DNA of 64,000 bases from Halioglobus sp. Lineage in GTDB: Bacteria; Pseudomonadota; Gammaproteobacteria; Pseudomonadales; Halieaceae. Below are positions 27,246 to 35,327 of this stretch, one piece after another. A program made the translations under genes and the position numbers. Within the stretch, counting starts at the first letter, position 1. Each line of letters begins with the position of its first letter. The notes beneath the pieces were generated by a model. The model ran no database searches. It was given only the letters and a program-made list of their open reading frames with translations, and was not told the DNA's origin. Location: contig JAQWNG010000025.1 of assembly GCA_029246385.1 (NCBI GenBank), forward strand, positions 248,001 to 312,000, given 5' to 3'.

Positions 27246-28505
27246 ATGGAACAAAATATTTTCGAACTACAGTACGCGCTAGATACATTTTACTTCCTGA
27301 TCTGCGGTGCACTAGTCATGTGGATGGCAGCAGGCTTTGCAATGTTGGAGGCTGGTTTAGTTCGCTCCAAGAACACAACAGAAATATTACTAAAGAATAT
27401 CTCACTGTATGCAGTAGCATGTACCATGTACATGATCTGCGGTTATGCAATTATGTATGGGGGTGGTGACTTCTCTGCATTTTTGAGTGGCATAGAGTCT
27501 AACGGCGTGACGGGTGCAGAAGAGCCGGCTACTTACGCACCCTCTGCGGACTTCTTTTTTCAAGTAGTGTTTGTCGCCACAGCAATGTCTATTGTGTCCG
27601 GTGCTGTCGCCGAGCGCATGAAATTGTGGGCTTTTCTTGCCTTCGCGGTTGTCATGGCGGGCTTCATCTATCCGATGGAAGGCTCCTGGACATGGGGTGG
27701 ACAGTCGGTTTTCGGCCTGTACACATTGGGTGATCTTGGCTTCTCTGACTTTGCTGGGTCTGGCATCGTGCACATGGCCGGAGCGTCGGCAGCCCTCGCT
27801 GGTGTTCTTCTGCTGGGAGCGCGGAAAGGCAAGTATGGCGCAGACGGTTCTGTTAAGCCGATCCCTGGCGCCAACATGCCGATGGCAACGTTAGGAACCT
27901 TCATTCTTTGGATGGGCTGGTTCGGCTTTAATGGGGGCTCTGTGCTGGCAACCGCAAGCGTCGATAGTGCGAATGCTGTTGCAGTGGTCTTCATGAACAC
28001 TAATGCAGCGGCAGCGGGTGGTCTCATCGCAGCTATGATCTTAGCCAAACTTATGTTTGGCAAGGCAGATCTGACGATGGCCCTTAACGGTGCATTAGCG
28101 GGATTGGTCGCTATTACGGCAGAGCCCTCTACACCTACCGCTTTGCAGGCTACATTATTTGGCGGTCTTGGTGGTGCGCTGGTGGTGTTTGCCATCGTGA
28201 CATTGGATAAGCTGAAGATTGATGACCCTGTCGGTGCCATCTCAGTGCATGGTGTGGTTGGTTTGCTGGGGTTGCTACTCGTGCCAGTTACCAACGGCGA
28301 AAATTCATCATTTGGTGGTCAACTTATCGGTGCTGCGACGATCTTCGTGTGGGTATTTGTCACTAGCTTGATCGTGTGGAGTGTTCTCAAAATGGTCATG
28401 GGAATCCGTGTCAGCGAGCAAGAAGAATACGAGGGTATTGACGTGTCAGAGTGTGGAATGGAAGCTTACCCGGAATTTGTTGGGGCTAGTGGCAGCGGGC
28501 GCTAA
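27246..28505 (+). CDS. amtB: Ammonium transporter AmtB
   Basis: A 419-residue Amt/Mep/Rh transporter with about eleven membrane helices. The family signature region DFAGSGIVHMAGASAALAG, with its conserved pore histidine, and the later SVHGVVGLLG with the second pore histidine are present. WMGWFGFNGGS is also typical. There is no extra cytoplasmic domain. Coupled to glnK, it is expected to be expressed under nitrogen limitation. An intrinsic terminator follows at 28549-28571. Confidence 0.95.
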   Translation: MEQNIFELQYALDTFYFLICGALVMWMAAGFAMLEAGLVRSKNTTEILLKNISLYAVACTMYMICGYAIMYGGGDFSAFLSGIESNGVTGAEEPATYAPSADFFFQVVFVATAMSIVSGAVAERMKLWAFLAFAVVMAGFIYPMEGSWTWGGQSVFGLYTLGDLGFSDFAGSGIVHMAGASAALAGVLLLGARKGKYGADGSVKPIPGANMPMATLGTFILWMGWFGFNGGSVLATASVDSANAVAVVFMNTNAAAAGGLIAAMILAKLMFGKADLTMALNGALAGLVAITAEPSTPTALQATLFGGLGGALVVFAIVTLDKLKIDDPVGAISVHGVVGLLGLLLVPVTNGENSSFGGQLIGAATIFVWVFVTSLIVWSVLKMVMGIRVSEQEEYEGIDVSECGMEAYPEFVGASGSGR

Positions 28506-28548
28506 CAACGATAGTCCTTGCGGGGCGCTTTTAGCGACCCGTCTTTCG

Positions 28549-28571
28549 GGGGCCTTCGGGCCCCTTTTTTT
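28549..28571 (+). terminator. Rho-independent terminator after amtB
   Basis: Stem GGGGCC/GGCCCC with a TTCG tetraloop and seven Ts immediately after. It ends the porin-glnK-amtB transcript. Confidence 0.95.
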
Positions 28572-28680
28572 ATGTCTGAATCAGACTGCGTTATACTAAT
28601 TGCGGAGTTTTGGTTTCTACGTGTTATTGTTAGACTACTTGTATAGTTTTCACCTAAATAAATGTCGAGGTAAATGTAAA

Positions 28681-28884
28681 ATGTTTAAAAGGTTAATTAT
28701 TGCGTTCAGTATTCTAGCATTCAGCACGGGTTTGACGGCATGCGGTGGTGGCGGGTCCACGACCAGGGTTGAGACCACGGGAACTCAGGGGCAGCAGTTA
28801 CTAGATTTGAAGAAGGCGCTCGATCAGGGCGTGATTACCGAGAGTGAATACAAGCGAACTAAGAACAAAATTCTAAAGGGCTAA
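28681..28884 (+). CDS. Small SHOCT-domain lipoprotein
   Basis: A 67-residue predicted lipoprotein. The signal peptide from the ATG at 28681 ends at lipobox LTAC (Cys about residue 21), followed by a Gly/Ser/Thr linker. A C-terminal SHOCT-like helix pair (LLDLKKALDQGVITESEY) completes the protein. An in-frame extension back to 28600 would bury the signal. The SHOCT motif mediates oligomerisation in other proteins. The role here is unknown. Confidence 0.75.
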   Translation: MFKRLIIAFSILAFSTGLTACGGGGSTTRVETTGTQGQQLLDLKKALDQGVITESEYKRTKNKILKG

Positions 28885-28902
28885 TGACAGCATTCGGCGC
28901 CC

Positions 28903-29610
28903 CTAGCGGGCGTCAGCAATATGATTGATAGCTTCGGGTAGTTGCCGTAAATTTACGATCTCGCGGTCGGGCTTGTTCCCAGAGGGCCACGGTTTCCGCT
29001 GGGCATTGACCCACACCGTGTGCATACCTATGTCCCGCGCTCCCTGAACGTCATGGTCAGGGTCATCACCGACGTGAATAATCTGCTTAGCGGTCATCCC
29101 CGTTTTTTGGAGAGCAGCTTTGAACATAGCGGGATGAGGTTTGCTAGTGCCTATCGATTCTGCGGAAAACGCGAACTCAAAATATTCGGCGGCATCGGTC
29201 TTGTAGATATCAGCGTTTCCATTGGTAAGGGCGCCTAGGATATAGCGTTGCGCTAGTCGTTTTAGAACATCTAAGGCATCTTCATACAGCACGACTTTGT
29301 GCCGCTCGACTAAAAATGCCTCAAATGCTTCTTTTGCGCCGCTGCGTGACTCCTCTTCAGAGTAACCTCCCGCGATCTGGAGTTCATAAAGCATCTGAGT
29401 GCGCATGTCACTGACGTGGTGCGCTAGGGCGGGGTGACGCCGCCAGACAGATGTCTTAAACGCCAAGAGGGCCTCATGATCGAAAGCGTCCACGGCGCCG
29501 GGTCGGTGTTGCAGTAGCCATTGTTGTTGTGCGTACTCAGCTTTGATAAGTGGAGGCTCCACATCCCACAAGGTGTTATCCAGGTCAAAGGTGATAACGG
29601 AAATCGTCAA
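28903..29610 (-). CDS. HAD-superfamily hydrolase
   Basis: A predicted 235-residue HAD phosphatase. Motif I is FDLDNTLW (nucleophile D9, acid D11), motif II is GALTNG, and motif IV is HVGDDPDHDVQGA. The cap domain lies between motifs I and II (C1 type, YjjG/gph-like). The start is placed at TTG 29610, 1 nt after the xerC stop, because a perfect AAGGAG lies 7 nt upstream inside the xerC end. An upstream start at 29655 is less likely. The substrate is unknown, possibly a sugar or nucleotide phosphate. Confidence 0.88.
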   Translation of the reverse strand: MTISVITFDLDNTLWDVEPPLIKAEYAQQQWLLQHRPGAVDAFDHEALLAFKTSVWRRHPALAHHVSDMRTQMLYELQIAGGYSEEESRSGAKEAFEAFLVERHKVVLYEDALDVLKRLAQRYILGALTNGNADIYKTDAAEYFEFAFSAESIGTSKPHPAMFKAALQKTGMTAKQIIHVGDDPDHDVQGARDIGMHTVWVNAQRKPWPSGNKPDREIVNLRQLPEAINHIADAR

Positions 29611-29611
29611 C

Positions 29612-30544
29612 CTAGTCTCCTTTGCGGCGCTTAGCGCGCGGATGTGCTGCATCATACACCTTGGAGAGATGCTGGAAGTCTAGATGAGTGTATATCTGTG
29701 TGGTGGAAATATTTGCGTGGCCTAGCAGTTCTTGGACGGCGCGCAGGTCTCCGCTGGATTCTAGCATGTGACTGGCGAATGAGTGGCGCAACATGTGAGG
29801 ATGTATGTCCTGGTGCATGCCAGATTTTCGACCTTGCAACTTCAAGCGTGCCTGAATATTACGTACGCTAATGCGGCGGCCCCGATTGCTGGTGAATAGC
29901 GCACCGGGGTCAGTTGTTCCTGCACTGTCTGGCTCACGCACCTTTAGCCAGCGCGCAATAGTGTGCAGCGCTGTCGCACCTATCGGGACGGTTCGCGTTT
30001 TTCTACCCTTACCGGTTACGGTAAGCAGCTTGGATTGTGGGTCTATGTCGTGGATATTGATCGCTGCTAATTCTGCTAGACGCAGCCCCGAGGAGTAAAA
30101 TAACTCTGCCATTGCGCTGTCGCGACATGCGACTGCTGTGTCTGAGTCGAAGGCAAGGTACTTATCGACTTGATCTGCATCCAGCGTCTTAGGAAGTTTG
30201 CGGGGTTTGCGAGGAGCCTGCACGCTAGTCGCCGGATTGCGGAGTATGCCGTTTTCACGCCCGAGGAAGTTGTAATATGAACGGGTAGCAGAAAGGCTGC
30301 GTTGAATGCTGCCACCGGCGAGGCCGCGGCGATGGAGTTGACTTGCCCATGCGCGAATATCGGACTCTATCAGCGTCTCTATGGTCTCCTTAGTGTTGGC
30401 TTTGCAGTAACGCTGTAGAGATAGGAGGTCGCGCTTATAATTGCTGATGGTATGAGGTGAAAGTCTGCGTACGTCTCGCAAATAAGTGATAAACCGCTCA
30501 GCGGATTCGGTTAGTGGATTATCCGGCGCCGTGCTGTCGACCAC
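29612..30544 (-). CDS. xerC: Tyrosine recombinase XerC
   Basis: A 310-residue tyrosine recombinase that resolves chromosome dimers at dif together with XerD. Catalytic residues are visible: R in SSGLRLAEL, H-x-x-R in HMLRHSFASH, H in LLGHANIS, and the nucleophile Y in TTQIYTHLDF. The N-terminal SAM-like domain spans about residues 10-95. The start is GTG at 30544. It is 7 nt downstream of the DUF484 gene, the standard dapF-DUF484-xerC order, so it is housekeeping and not an integrase of the island at 33.8-37.6 kb. Confidence 0.95.
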   Translation of the reverse strand: MVDSTAPDNPLTESAERFITYLRDVRRLSPHTISNYKRDLLSLQRYCKANTKETIETLIESDIRAWASQLHRRGLAGGSIQRSLSATRSYYNFLGRENGILRNPATSVQAPRKPRKLPKTLDADQVDKYLAFDSDTAVACRDSAMAELFYSSGLRLAELAAINIHDIDPQSKLLTVTGKGRKTRTVPIGATALHTIARWLKVREPDSAGTTDPGALFTSNRGRRISVRNIQARLKLQGRKSGMHQDIHPHMLRHSFASHMLESSGDLRAVQELLGHANISTTQIYTHLDFQHLSKVYDAAHPRAKRRKGD

Positions 30545-30551
30545 GATTTGC

Positions 30552-31259
30552 CTAGCGATCCGTATCTGGCAGGCCGGGAAGCAGTTTCGCTATAACCTCG
30601 GAAATATGAGCAAGAAATAGTGTGCCCGTTTTGCTGTTATAGCGGTTGGCGTCTGAACTGCCCACGGCAATCAGCCCTAAGGGTTCGGTAGACCCCAATG
30701 GCATGATAGCGGCCGAACCTACGCCGTCTCCGTCTGGAAACAGGTATGTTAGTTCCTCCGTCCTCAGCGTGCCGCAAACGGCTTTGTGGCCTCGGAAGAG
30801 GGAGCCGATCTCTTTTTTTATGGCCTCATGAGATGCGGTTCGATACGCATCATCAATGCCATTGTTGGCATATAGAATCATGCTTGCATACTCGACATTA
30901 AAGTCAGCAGTCATCGATGTGATAAAAGTATCGTAAAGTGCTACGACGGACTTAGCGTCTAATAGTTTCAGTACTAGGGCGCGGGTTTGCTCAAATAGAG
31001 CGTCGTTGTCCTTTGCGTTCGCGGAAAGCGCGGTAAGTCGTTGGCGTAATTCCGTGCTGCGTTCGCGCATAACACTGACCTGCTTCTCCACTAGCGAAAC
31101 AGCGCTACCTGATGCATGTGAAACATGCAGAAAGTCCAGCATATCGGGATAACGCTGTAGGAAATCATCATGGTTCTTCAGATATTCACACACAATTTCG
31201 TCATTGATTTCGCCGTATGCGTTTTGTAGATCTGAGTTTTGTTTTTTGCTGATTGCCAT
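30552..31259 (-). CDS. DUF484 family protein (GAF-like)
   Basis: A 235-residue protein of the DUF484 family, found between dapF and xerC in many gammaproteobacteria. The N-terminal segment (EIVCEYLKNHDDFLQRYPDML) and coiled-coil (SVMRERSTELRQRLTALSANAKDNDALFEQ) precede a GAF-like C-terminal domain (GSAAIMPLGSTEPLGLIAVGSSD). The function is unknown. Co-transcribed with dapF (43 nt) and xerC (7 nt). Confidence 0.9.
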   Translation of the reverse strand: MAISKKQNSDLQNAYGEINDEIVCEYLKNHDDFLQRYPDMLDFLHVSHASGSAVSLVEKQVSVMRERSTELRQRLTALSANAKDNDALFEQTRALVLKLLDAKSVVALYDTFITSMTADFNVEYASMILYANNGIDDAYRTASHEAIKKEIGSLFRGHKAVCGTLRTEELTYLFPDGDGVGSAAIMPLGSTEPLGLIAVGSSDANRYNSKTGTLFLAHISEVIAKLLPGLPDTDR

Positions 31260-31302
31260 GATTAGTAACTCTTCTGCCCAGGATGGCCCCGCTAACGAGG
31301 AT

Positions 31303-32133
31303 TCAGATTTTTATACTTCCGTCGAATACCACCGCGGTAGGCCCTGTCATTATAACCGGCTGATCTTCCCCCTCCCACGACACCGAAAGCTTACCTCCCG
31401 GCAGCGCTACTGTCACGGAATCACTTAGCCAGCCGCGTAAAATACCGTAAACAACCGCCGCGCAGGCTCCCGTCCCACAGGCCAGAGTTTCACCAACGCT
31501 GCGCTCATACACCCGCAGCCTTATCTCATTTTTCGCGACAATTTCCATAAAACTGACGTTAACGTGCTGTGGAAAGTCAGAATGTGACTCGATAAGTGGA
31601 CCAAGATGCTCGATTTCGCTCGCACTGGTGCTCTCAACCCGCAATATAGCATGTGGATTCCCCATCGAAACTGCGCCAATCTCGAGCTCGGCCTTGCCTG
31701 CGAGAAGCGCATAGCTCTGATGTCTGGCGGCTGCCGAGAAGGGAATTTTTTCGGGTTCGAGCTCTGGAGTACCCATATCGACTTCAACTTCATTGTTGCC
31801 GAGTACGCGTAGTTCAATAATGCCGGCGGCCGTTTCCACGGTGATAGTCCGCTTGCGGGTCAGTTTTTTCTCGCGTACGAAGACCGCGAAACAGCGAGCG
31901 CCATTACCGCACTGCTGAACCTCATTGCCGTCGGCATTATAGATGCGGTAATGAAAATCTACCTGCGGACTGTCCGGCGGTTCCACTGCCAATACCTGAT
32001 CGCAGCCTACGCCAAAATGTCGGTCCGCCAGTCTGCGCACGTCTTGCGGGCGGAGCTTGTAATCCTGGCTTATCAAGTCAATGATGACGAAGTCGTTACC
32101 AGCGCCGTGCATTTTGGTGAAGTGTAATTGCAT
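31303..32133 (-). CDS. dapF: Diaminopimelate epimerase DapF
   Basis: A 276-residue enzyme converting LL- to meso-diaminopimelate for lysine and peptidoglycan. The two catalytic cysteines lie in QQCGNGARCF and GETLACGTGAC. The MHGAGNDFVIID opening is typical. It lies 18 nt after lysA in the lptM-lysA-dapF-DUF484-xerC unit. Confidence 0.96.
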   Translation of the reverse strand: MQLHFTKMHGAGNDFVIIDLISQDYKLRPQDVRRLADRHFGVGCDQVLAVEPPDSPQVDFHYRIYNADGNEVQQCGNGARCFAVFVREKKLTRKRTITVETAAGIIELRVLGNNEVEVDMGTPELEPEKIPFSAAARHQSYALLAGKAELEIGAVSMGNPHAILRVESTSASEIEHLGPLIESHSDFPQHVNVSFMEIVAKNEIRLRVYERSVGETLACGTGACAAVVYGILRGWLSDSVTVALPGGKLSVSWEGEDQPVIMTGPTAVVFDGSIKI

Positions 32134-32151
32134 TCTATGCTCGTCGTCTGA

Positions 32152-33417
32152 TTATTCAGAGGCGCTCTGATCGGGCAACACAGTCTCGCCACGGATAAGA
32201 TCAGCCAGCGTTTCGCGCGGTCGCACCAGATGTGCATGATCAGCGTCCACCATGATTTCTGGGGCGCGGCCACGGCTGTTATAATTAGAGCTCATAGTAA
32301 ACCCATAGGCACCGGCGCCAAACATCGCTAGCAAATCACCTTGAGCAAGTGTCAGCTCTCGTCCCTTTCCAAGGAAATCACCGGTTTCACACACGGGGCC
32401 CACTACATCCCACTCCGCGCATTGTCCCTCTGCAGTTTTCTCTACGCACTGGATGTCCATCCAAGCTTCATAAAGTGCCGGGCGCAGCATATCGTTCATC
32501 GCGGTATCTACCAGTGCAAAGTGATGATCAGGCGTAGGTTTAAGATACTCCACCTGCATGACGAGCACGCCTGCGTTGGCAGCAATGGAACGGCCAGGTT
32601 CAAACATTAGCTGTACACTGCGATCACCTAGTACCTCCCTAATCGCAGTGATGTACTCGCCGATGGAGGGCGGCTCTTCATCGCGGTAATGTACACCGAG
32701 TCCGCCGCCCAGATCCAGATGGCGAATGACGATGCCCAGCCCCGCTAGCGTGTCGACGAGTTCCAGTAGTCGGTGCAGAGCGTCAATAAACGGACTGATT
32801 TCCGTCAGCTGTGAACCTATGTGGCAGTCGAGGCCGACGATCTGCACGTTATCTAATTTTGCGGCGTGCTGGTATACCCGCAGTGCTTCATCGATCGTTA
32901 GCCCAAACTTGTTTTCACGCAGGCCGGTGGAGATATAGGGATGCGTTTTTGCATCCACATCAGGGTTCACCCTGATGGATACCGGTGCAATTTGACTGAG
33001 CTGCCCCGCGACCGTGTTCAGTACTTCTAGCTCTGCTGCAGATTCAAGGTTGAAGCAGTGAATGCCCAGTTCCAGCGCCCTCGCCATTTCTTCAGATTTT
33101 TTACTGACGCCAGAAAATACGACATTGGCTGGATCGCCGCCAGCGGCGATTACGCGTTCCAACTCTCCGCCTGATACGATATCAAAGCCTGCACCTAGTT
33201 TTGCCAGGACATTGAGTACGGCTAGATTGGAATTGGCCTTTACTGCGTAGCAAATCAGGTGATCGACACCTTCAAGTGCTCGTCGGTATTCCATGAAGGC
33301 ATGTTCCAGCGCTGATCGGGAATAGATATAGCAGGGCGTTCCGTGGGTGGCCGCGATTTCGCTGACAGCTACGTTTTCTGCGTACAGGCTACCCTCACGA
33401 TAAGTAAAATAGCTCAT
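32152..33417 (-). CDS. lysA: Diaminopimelate decarboxylase LysA
   Basis: A 421-residue PLP enzyme that makes lysine from meso-diaminopimelate. The PLP lysine is in CYAVKANSN, and HIGSQL, LDLGGGLGV and the C-terminal GPVCETGDFLGKGREL are family hallmarks. It is intact. The first codons are duplicated as a stub in the right repeat around 37570-37643, where they read MNYFIYREGSLYA compared with MSYFTYREGSLYA here. Preceded by lptM 14 nt upstream. Confidence 0.96.
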   Translation of the reverse strand: MSYFTYREGSLYAENVAVSEIAATHGTPCYIYSRSALEHAFMEYRRALEGVDHLICYAVKANSNLAVLNVLAKLGAGFDIVSGGELERVIAAGGDPANVVFSGVSKKSEEMARALELGIHCFNLESAAELEVLNTVAGQLSQIAPVSIRVNPDVDAKTHPYISTGLRENKFGLTIDEALRVYQHAAKLDNVQIVGLDCHIGSQLTEISPFIDALHRLLELVDTLAGLGIVIRHLDLGGGLGVHYRDEEPPSIGEYITAIREVLGDRSVQLMFEPGRSIAANAGVLVMQVEYLKPTPDHHFALVDTAMNDMLRPALYEAWMDIQCVEKTAEGQCAEWDVVGPVCETGDFLGKGRELTLAQGDLLAMFGAGAYGFTMSSNYNSRGRAPEIMVDADHAHLVRPRETLADLIRGETVLPDQSASE

Positions 33418-33431
33418 TAGTTTGCTTCGCC

Positions 33432-33587
33432 TCAGGATGCTTTGCTGTTTTGCTCGGCGCCGCCTGCGGGTGCGGCTGGTGGCGCTGGGGCGTTTTCAGG
33501 GGGCATATACAGCGCCCCTGTTTGCCCACACCCGCTGAGGATGCTAACGGTGAGTGCAATTAGCATGAAAATACGGGGATAAGACAT
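33432..33587 (-). CDS. lptM: LptM-type small lipoprotein, copy A
   Basis: A 51-residue lipoprotein. From the ATG at 33587 the signal peptide (MSYPRIFMLIALTVSIL) ends at lipobox LSGC (C20), followed by GQTGALYMPPE, the LptM (YifL) signature close to GQKGPLYLP. The tail is Pro/Ala-rich. LptM assists disulfide maturation of the LptD-LptE LPS translocon. It sits 14 nt before lysA as usual. It is part of the left copy of the direct repeat. A diverged second copy lies at 37656-37811. Confidence 0.88.
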   Translation of the reverse strand: MSYPRIFMLIALTVSILSGCGQTGALYMPPENAPAPPAAPAGGAEQNSKAS

Positions 33588-33688
33588 ACGCTACTCCGGT
33601 TGGTAATGTGCCAAAGTATACCGCCTGCTAGTAAACGGCGCGAACAGCCCTACTATTGAATTATGCACACTTTAGCTAAACAAGTACT

Positions 33689-33784
33689 GTGATACCTAAA
33701 TTAGCATGCGACTCTTCCATAGCATGCATTTTCGAGGCGCTGTAAAAGACTCCGCACTAGATTGCTGCCGATATTGACTATCAG
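33689..33784 (+). pseudogene. cyaY: Remnant of cyaY 5' end (truncated, with stops)
   Basis: Starting at GTG 33689, the frame aligns codon for codon with the intact cyaY at 37914: GTG-ATA, then TTT/TTC-GAG-GCx-(T/C)TG, then an exact 15-nt match GATATTGACTATCAG (33770-33784 against 37995-38009). In-frame TAA and TAG codons interrupt it, and similarity stops after about 32 codons. It is the dead cyaY fragment of the left repeat. Confidence 0.85.
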
Positions 33785-33986
33785 CAAATATATAAACTCG
33801 GAGCGGAGGGCCTGCTAGATCGTCTGGTCGCACTGCGCGGCGACTTCTAAAACTACGCGATACCGTTCCAGCTGTCGCGACGCTACAGTCGTGTTGCTTA
33901 GGAGGCAGTCAAGATAAACGCATGGTTACCTGGTTGAGTGCAGCGATGCAGGGCATGATTTTTTTAACGGTGCAAGCTTTTGCTGA
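33785..33986. other. Degenerate sequence inside the island
   Basis: No intact gene was found. A plus-strand frame from about 33802 reads as a protein-like string (LGAEGLLDRLVALRGDF, stop, NYAIPFQLSRRYSRVA, stop), which could be a second gene remnant, but no family was recognised. Confidence 0.35.
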
Positions 33987-35151
33987 CTATGAAAATGATG
34001 CTGGCTCTTTCCGCACCCAATCCTCACCCTTTTTGACAAGTGTTAATCCTCGATTCAGAAGCCTTTTGACCGGCATTCCCTTTTCATACCACCACCGGTT
34101 ATGCAAGGTCCGCTTGCGATTTTTATAATGCCAGAGCCTTGGTTTTGTATTTTCCTCGAGTGAGCCCTATGAAGCTTGTCTGTGCTTTGCTTTTGTAGCC
34201 GATGACCTCGCGGCGGTAGGTGATGTCGCCGGAGTTTGGAAAACTCTTAGTAGACCTTTCTTCAAACTTGCCAGTTTCTGTTCTTGAGGCTTTTACTGTC
34301 ATGTGAGCGACAAGGCCCTTTTCGATATTGTAGTTGCTAGCAAAATAAACTTGAGTTCCGTCAGGGTTGCCTTGTGGTCTGGATCATAAGCTTCCTAGGC
34401 ATCGCCAACTTCTTCTGGAAAGCAGATTTGCGACCTAGCATCACTGAAACTCCAACGGCTACCTGCTGGTTACCCACAAGGTCATACTCGCCGTTGCCAA
34501 GCCAACGTTGGTGAGGGGGCTGAGCTAGAGCGGTGGCAGTACATATTCTGCCCATCAAGATCCGACCACGTGCGACTGGGACTGAAAGGCGGCCCCTGTT
34601 TAGCCAATTTATTTCGCATCATGAGGACAGGATGATTGCGGTTGGGAAGGGCGCGTTAACCAGTGCCGTCACCTAAGGTTTCTGGTCTTGAGTTTTCTTT
34701 AATCGCCATTCGGACGGCGAGAAGTTCGGGACCTTTGCCCCGAAAACGTTGGTTACCATACAACCAGTGATCTTCAGATTCGGTTTCGCCAAGAAACTCA
34801 ATGCCGTGTCCTATTGTGACTGTCTTTCCCGTATCCACGTCCAGCCACTGATTCGCAATACCGTCCTTATAACATTATCCTTTGCCATTATATTGGAAAT
34901 AGAAAAGCCAGTTATGACTGGTTAGCCCAGAGCGGATAAAGGCCTAATCCGATTAGCGCGTCTTCGTTTTTGTGGAGATCATACAGATGTATTTCGGCCT
35001 TCTTTTTCGCCGTGCCGCCGGCCCAACGATTGAGACTGATGTACCGTCCGCCTGGACCCCAGCACTGAGTATTGTGATAATTTGCGTAATCGCGTTTAGC
35101 AGGATCGTGAGTCAATCGCCACAGGGTGGTATAAGGCCTGCTTGGATCAGG
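33987..35151 (-). pseudogene. Frameshifted beta-propeller-like protein remnant
   Basis: Minus-strand fragments in different frames read as one broken gene. They are 35151-34912 (DPAKRDYANYHNTQCWGPGG then RYISLNRW), 34916-34656 (HNWLFYFQYNGKG, stop, then GIANQWLDVDTGKTVTIGHG), about 34384-34123 (NPDGTQVYFASNYNIEKG) and about 34165-33987 (HYKNRKRTLHNRWWYEKG). The PGGRYISL and PDGTQVYFAS units resemble TolB/oligogalacturonide-lyase-type propeller repeats. At least two frameshifts and several stops make it non-functional. Family assignment is tentative. Confidence 0.6.
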
Positions 35152-35327
35152 CTATTTAAACACCGTCTTTTCCGCTTCTAGCCCTATCCTCTCCTGGCTA
35201 CGTTGCTTTTCAATGGTTTTTTCGCGGCGACGTGTTTTGCCTTTTTCTTTGAGCTGAAGAGATGGTCATCGAGAGAGTATCTAGACTTCATTACGCACTG
35301 TACAGCGAGTATCTGATGTTGGTGCAG
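35152..35327. other. Region between propeller remnant and sulfotransferase
   Basis: No intact gene. A short minus-strand open stretch (about 35265-35152) encodes a charged peptide (LKEKGKTRRREKTIEKQRSQ) and ends in a TAG just before the first propeller fragment. It may be the tail of another lost gene. Confidence 0.3.

Larger units (their letters stand above)
33371..33784. repeat. Left direct repeat (lysA 5' end - lptM - cyaY 5' end)
   Basis: A 414-bp segment collinear with 37595-38009. lptM stop and start are offset by exactly 4224 bp and the cyaY start codons by 4225, so the two copies differ by only about one net base in length. They have diverged in sequence. Homology covers the first 16 or so codons of lysA, all of lptM, the intergenic region and about 32 codons of cyaY. 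The repeat flanks the sulfotransferase/glycosyltransferase block. Confidence 0.88.

Noticed and set aside
27668-28294. 208-codon minus-strand frame within amtB
   Set aside because: Antisense to the membrane helices of amtB; its Pro/Ala/Thr-rich composition is the mirror of the real gene.
29612-30544. Tyrosine recombinase as integrase of the nearby island
   Set aside because: Its place in dapF-DUF484-xerC and its sequence fit housekeeping XerC. The island edges show long homologous repeats, not short att sites.
33922-34128. 68-codon plus-strand frame in the island
   Set aside because: It overlaps the minus-strand pseudogene tail and has no family resemblance; probably chance.
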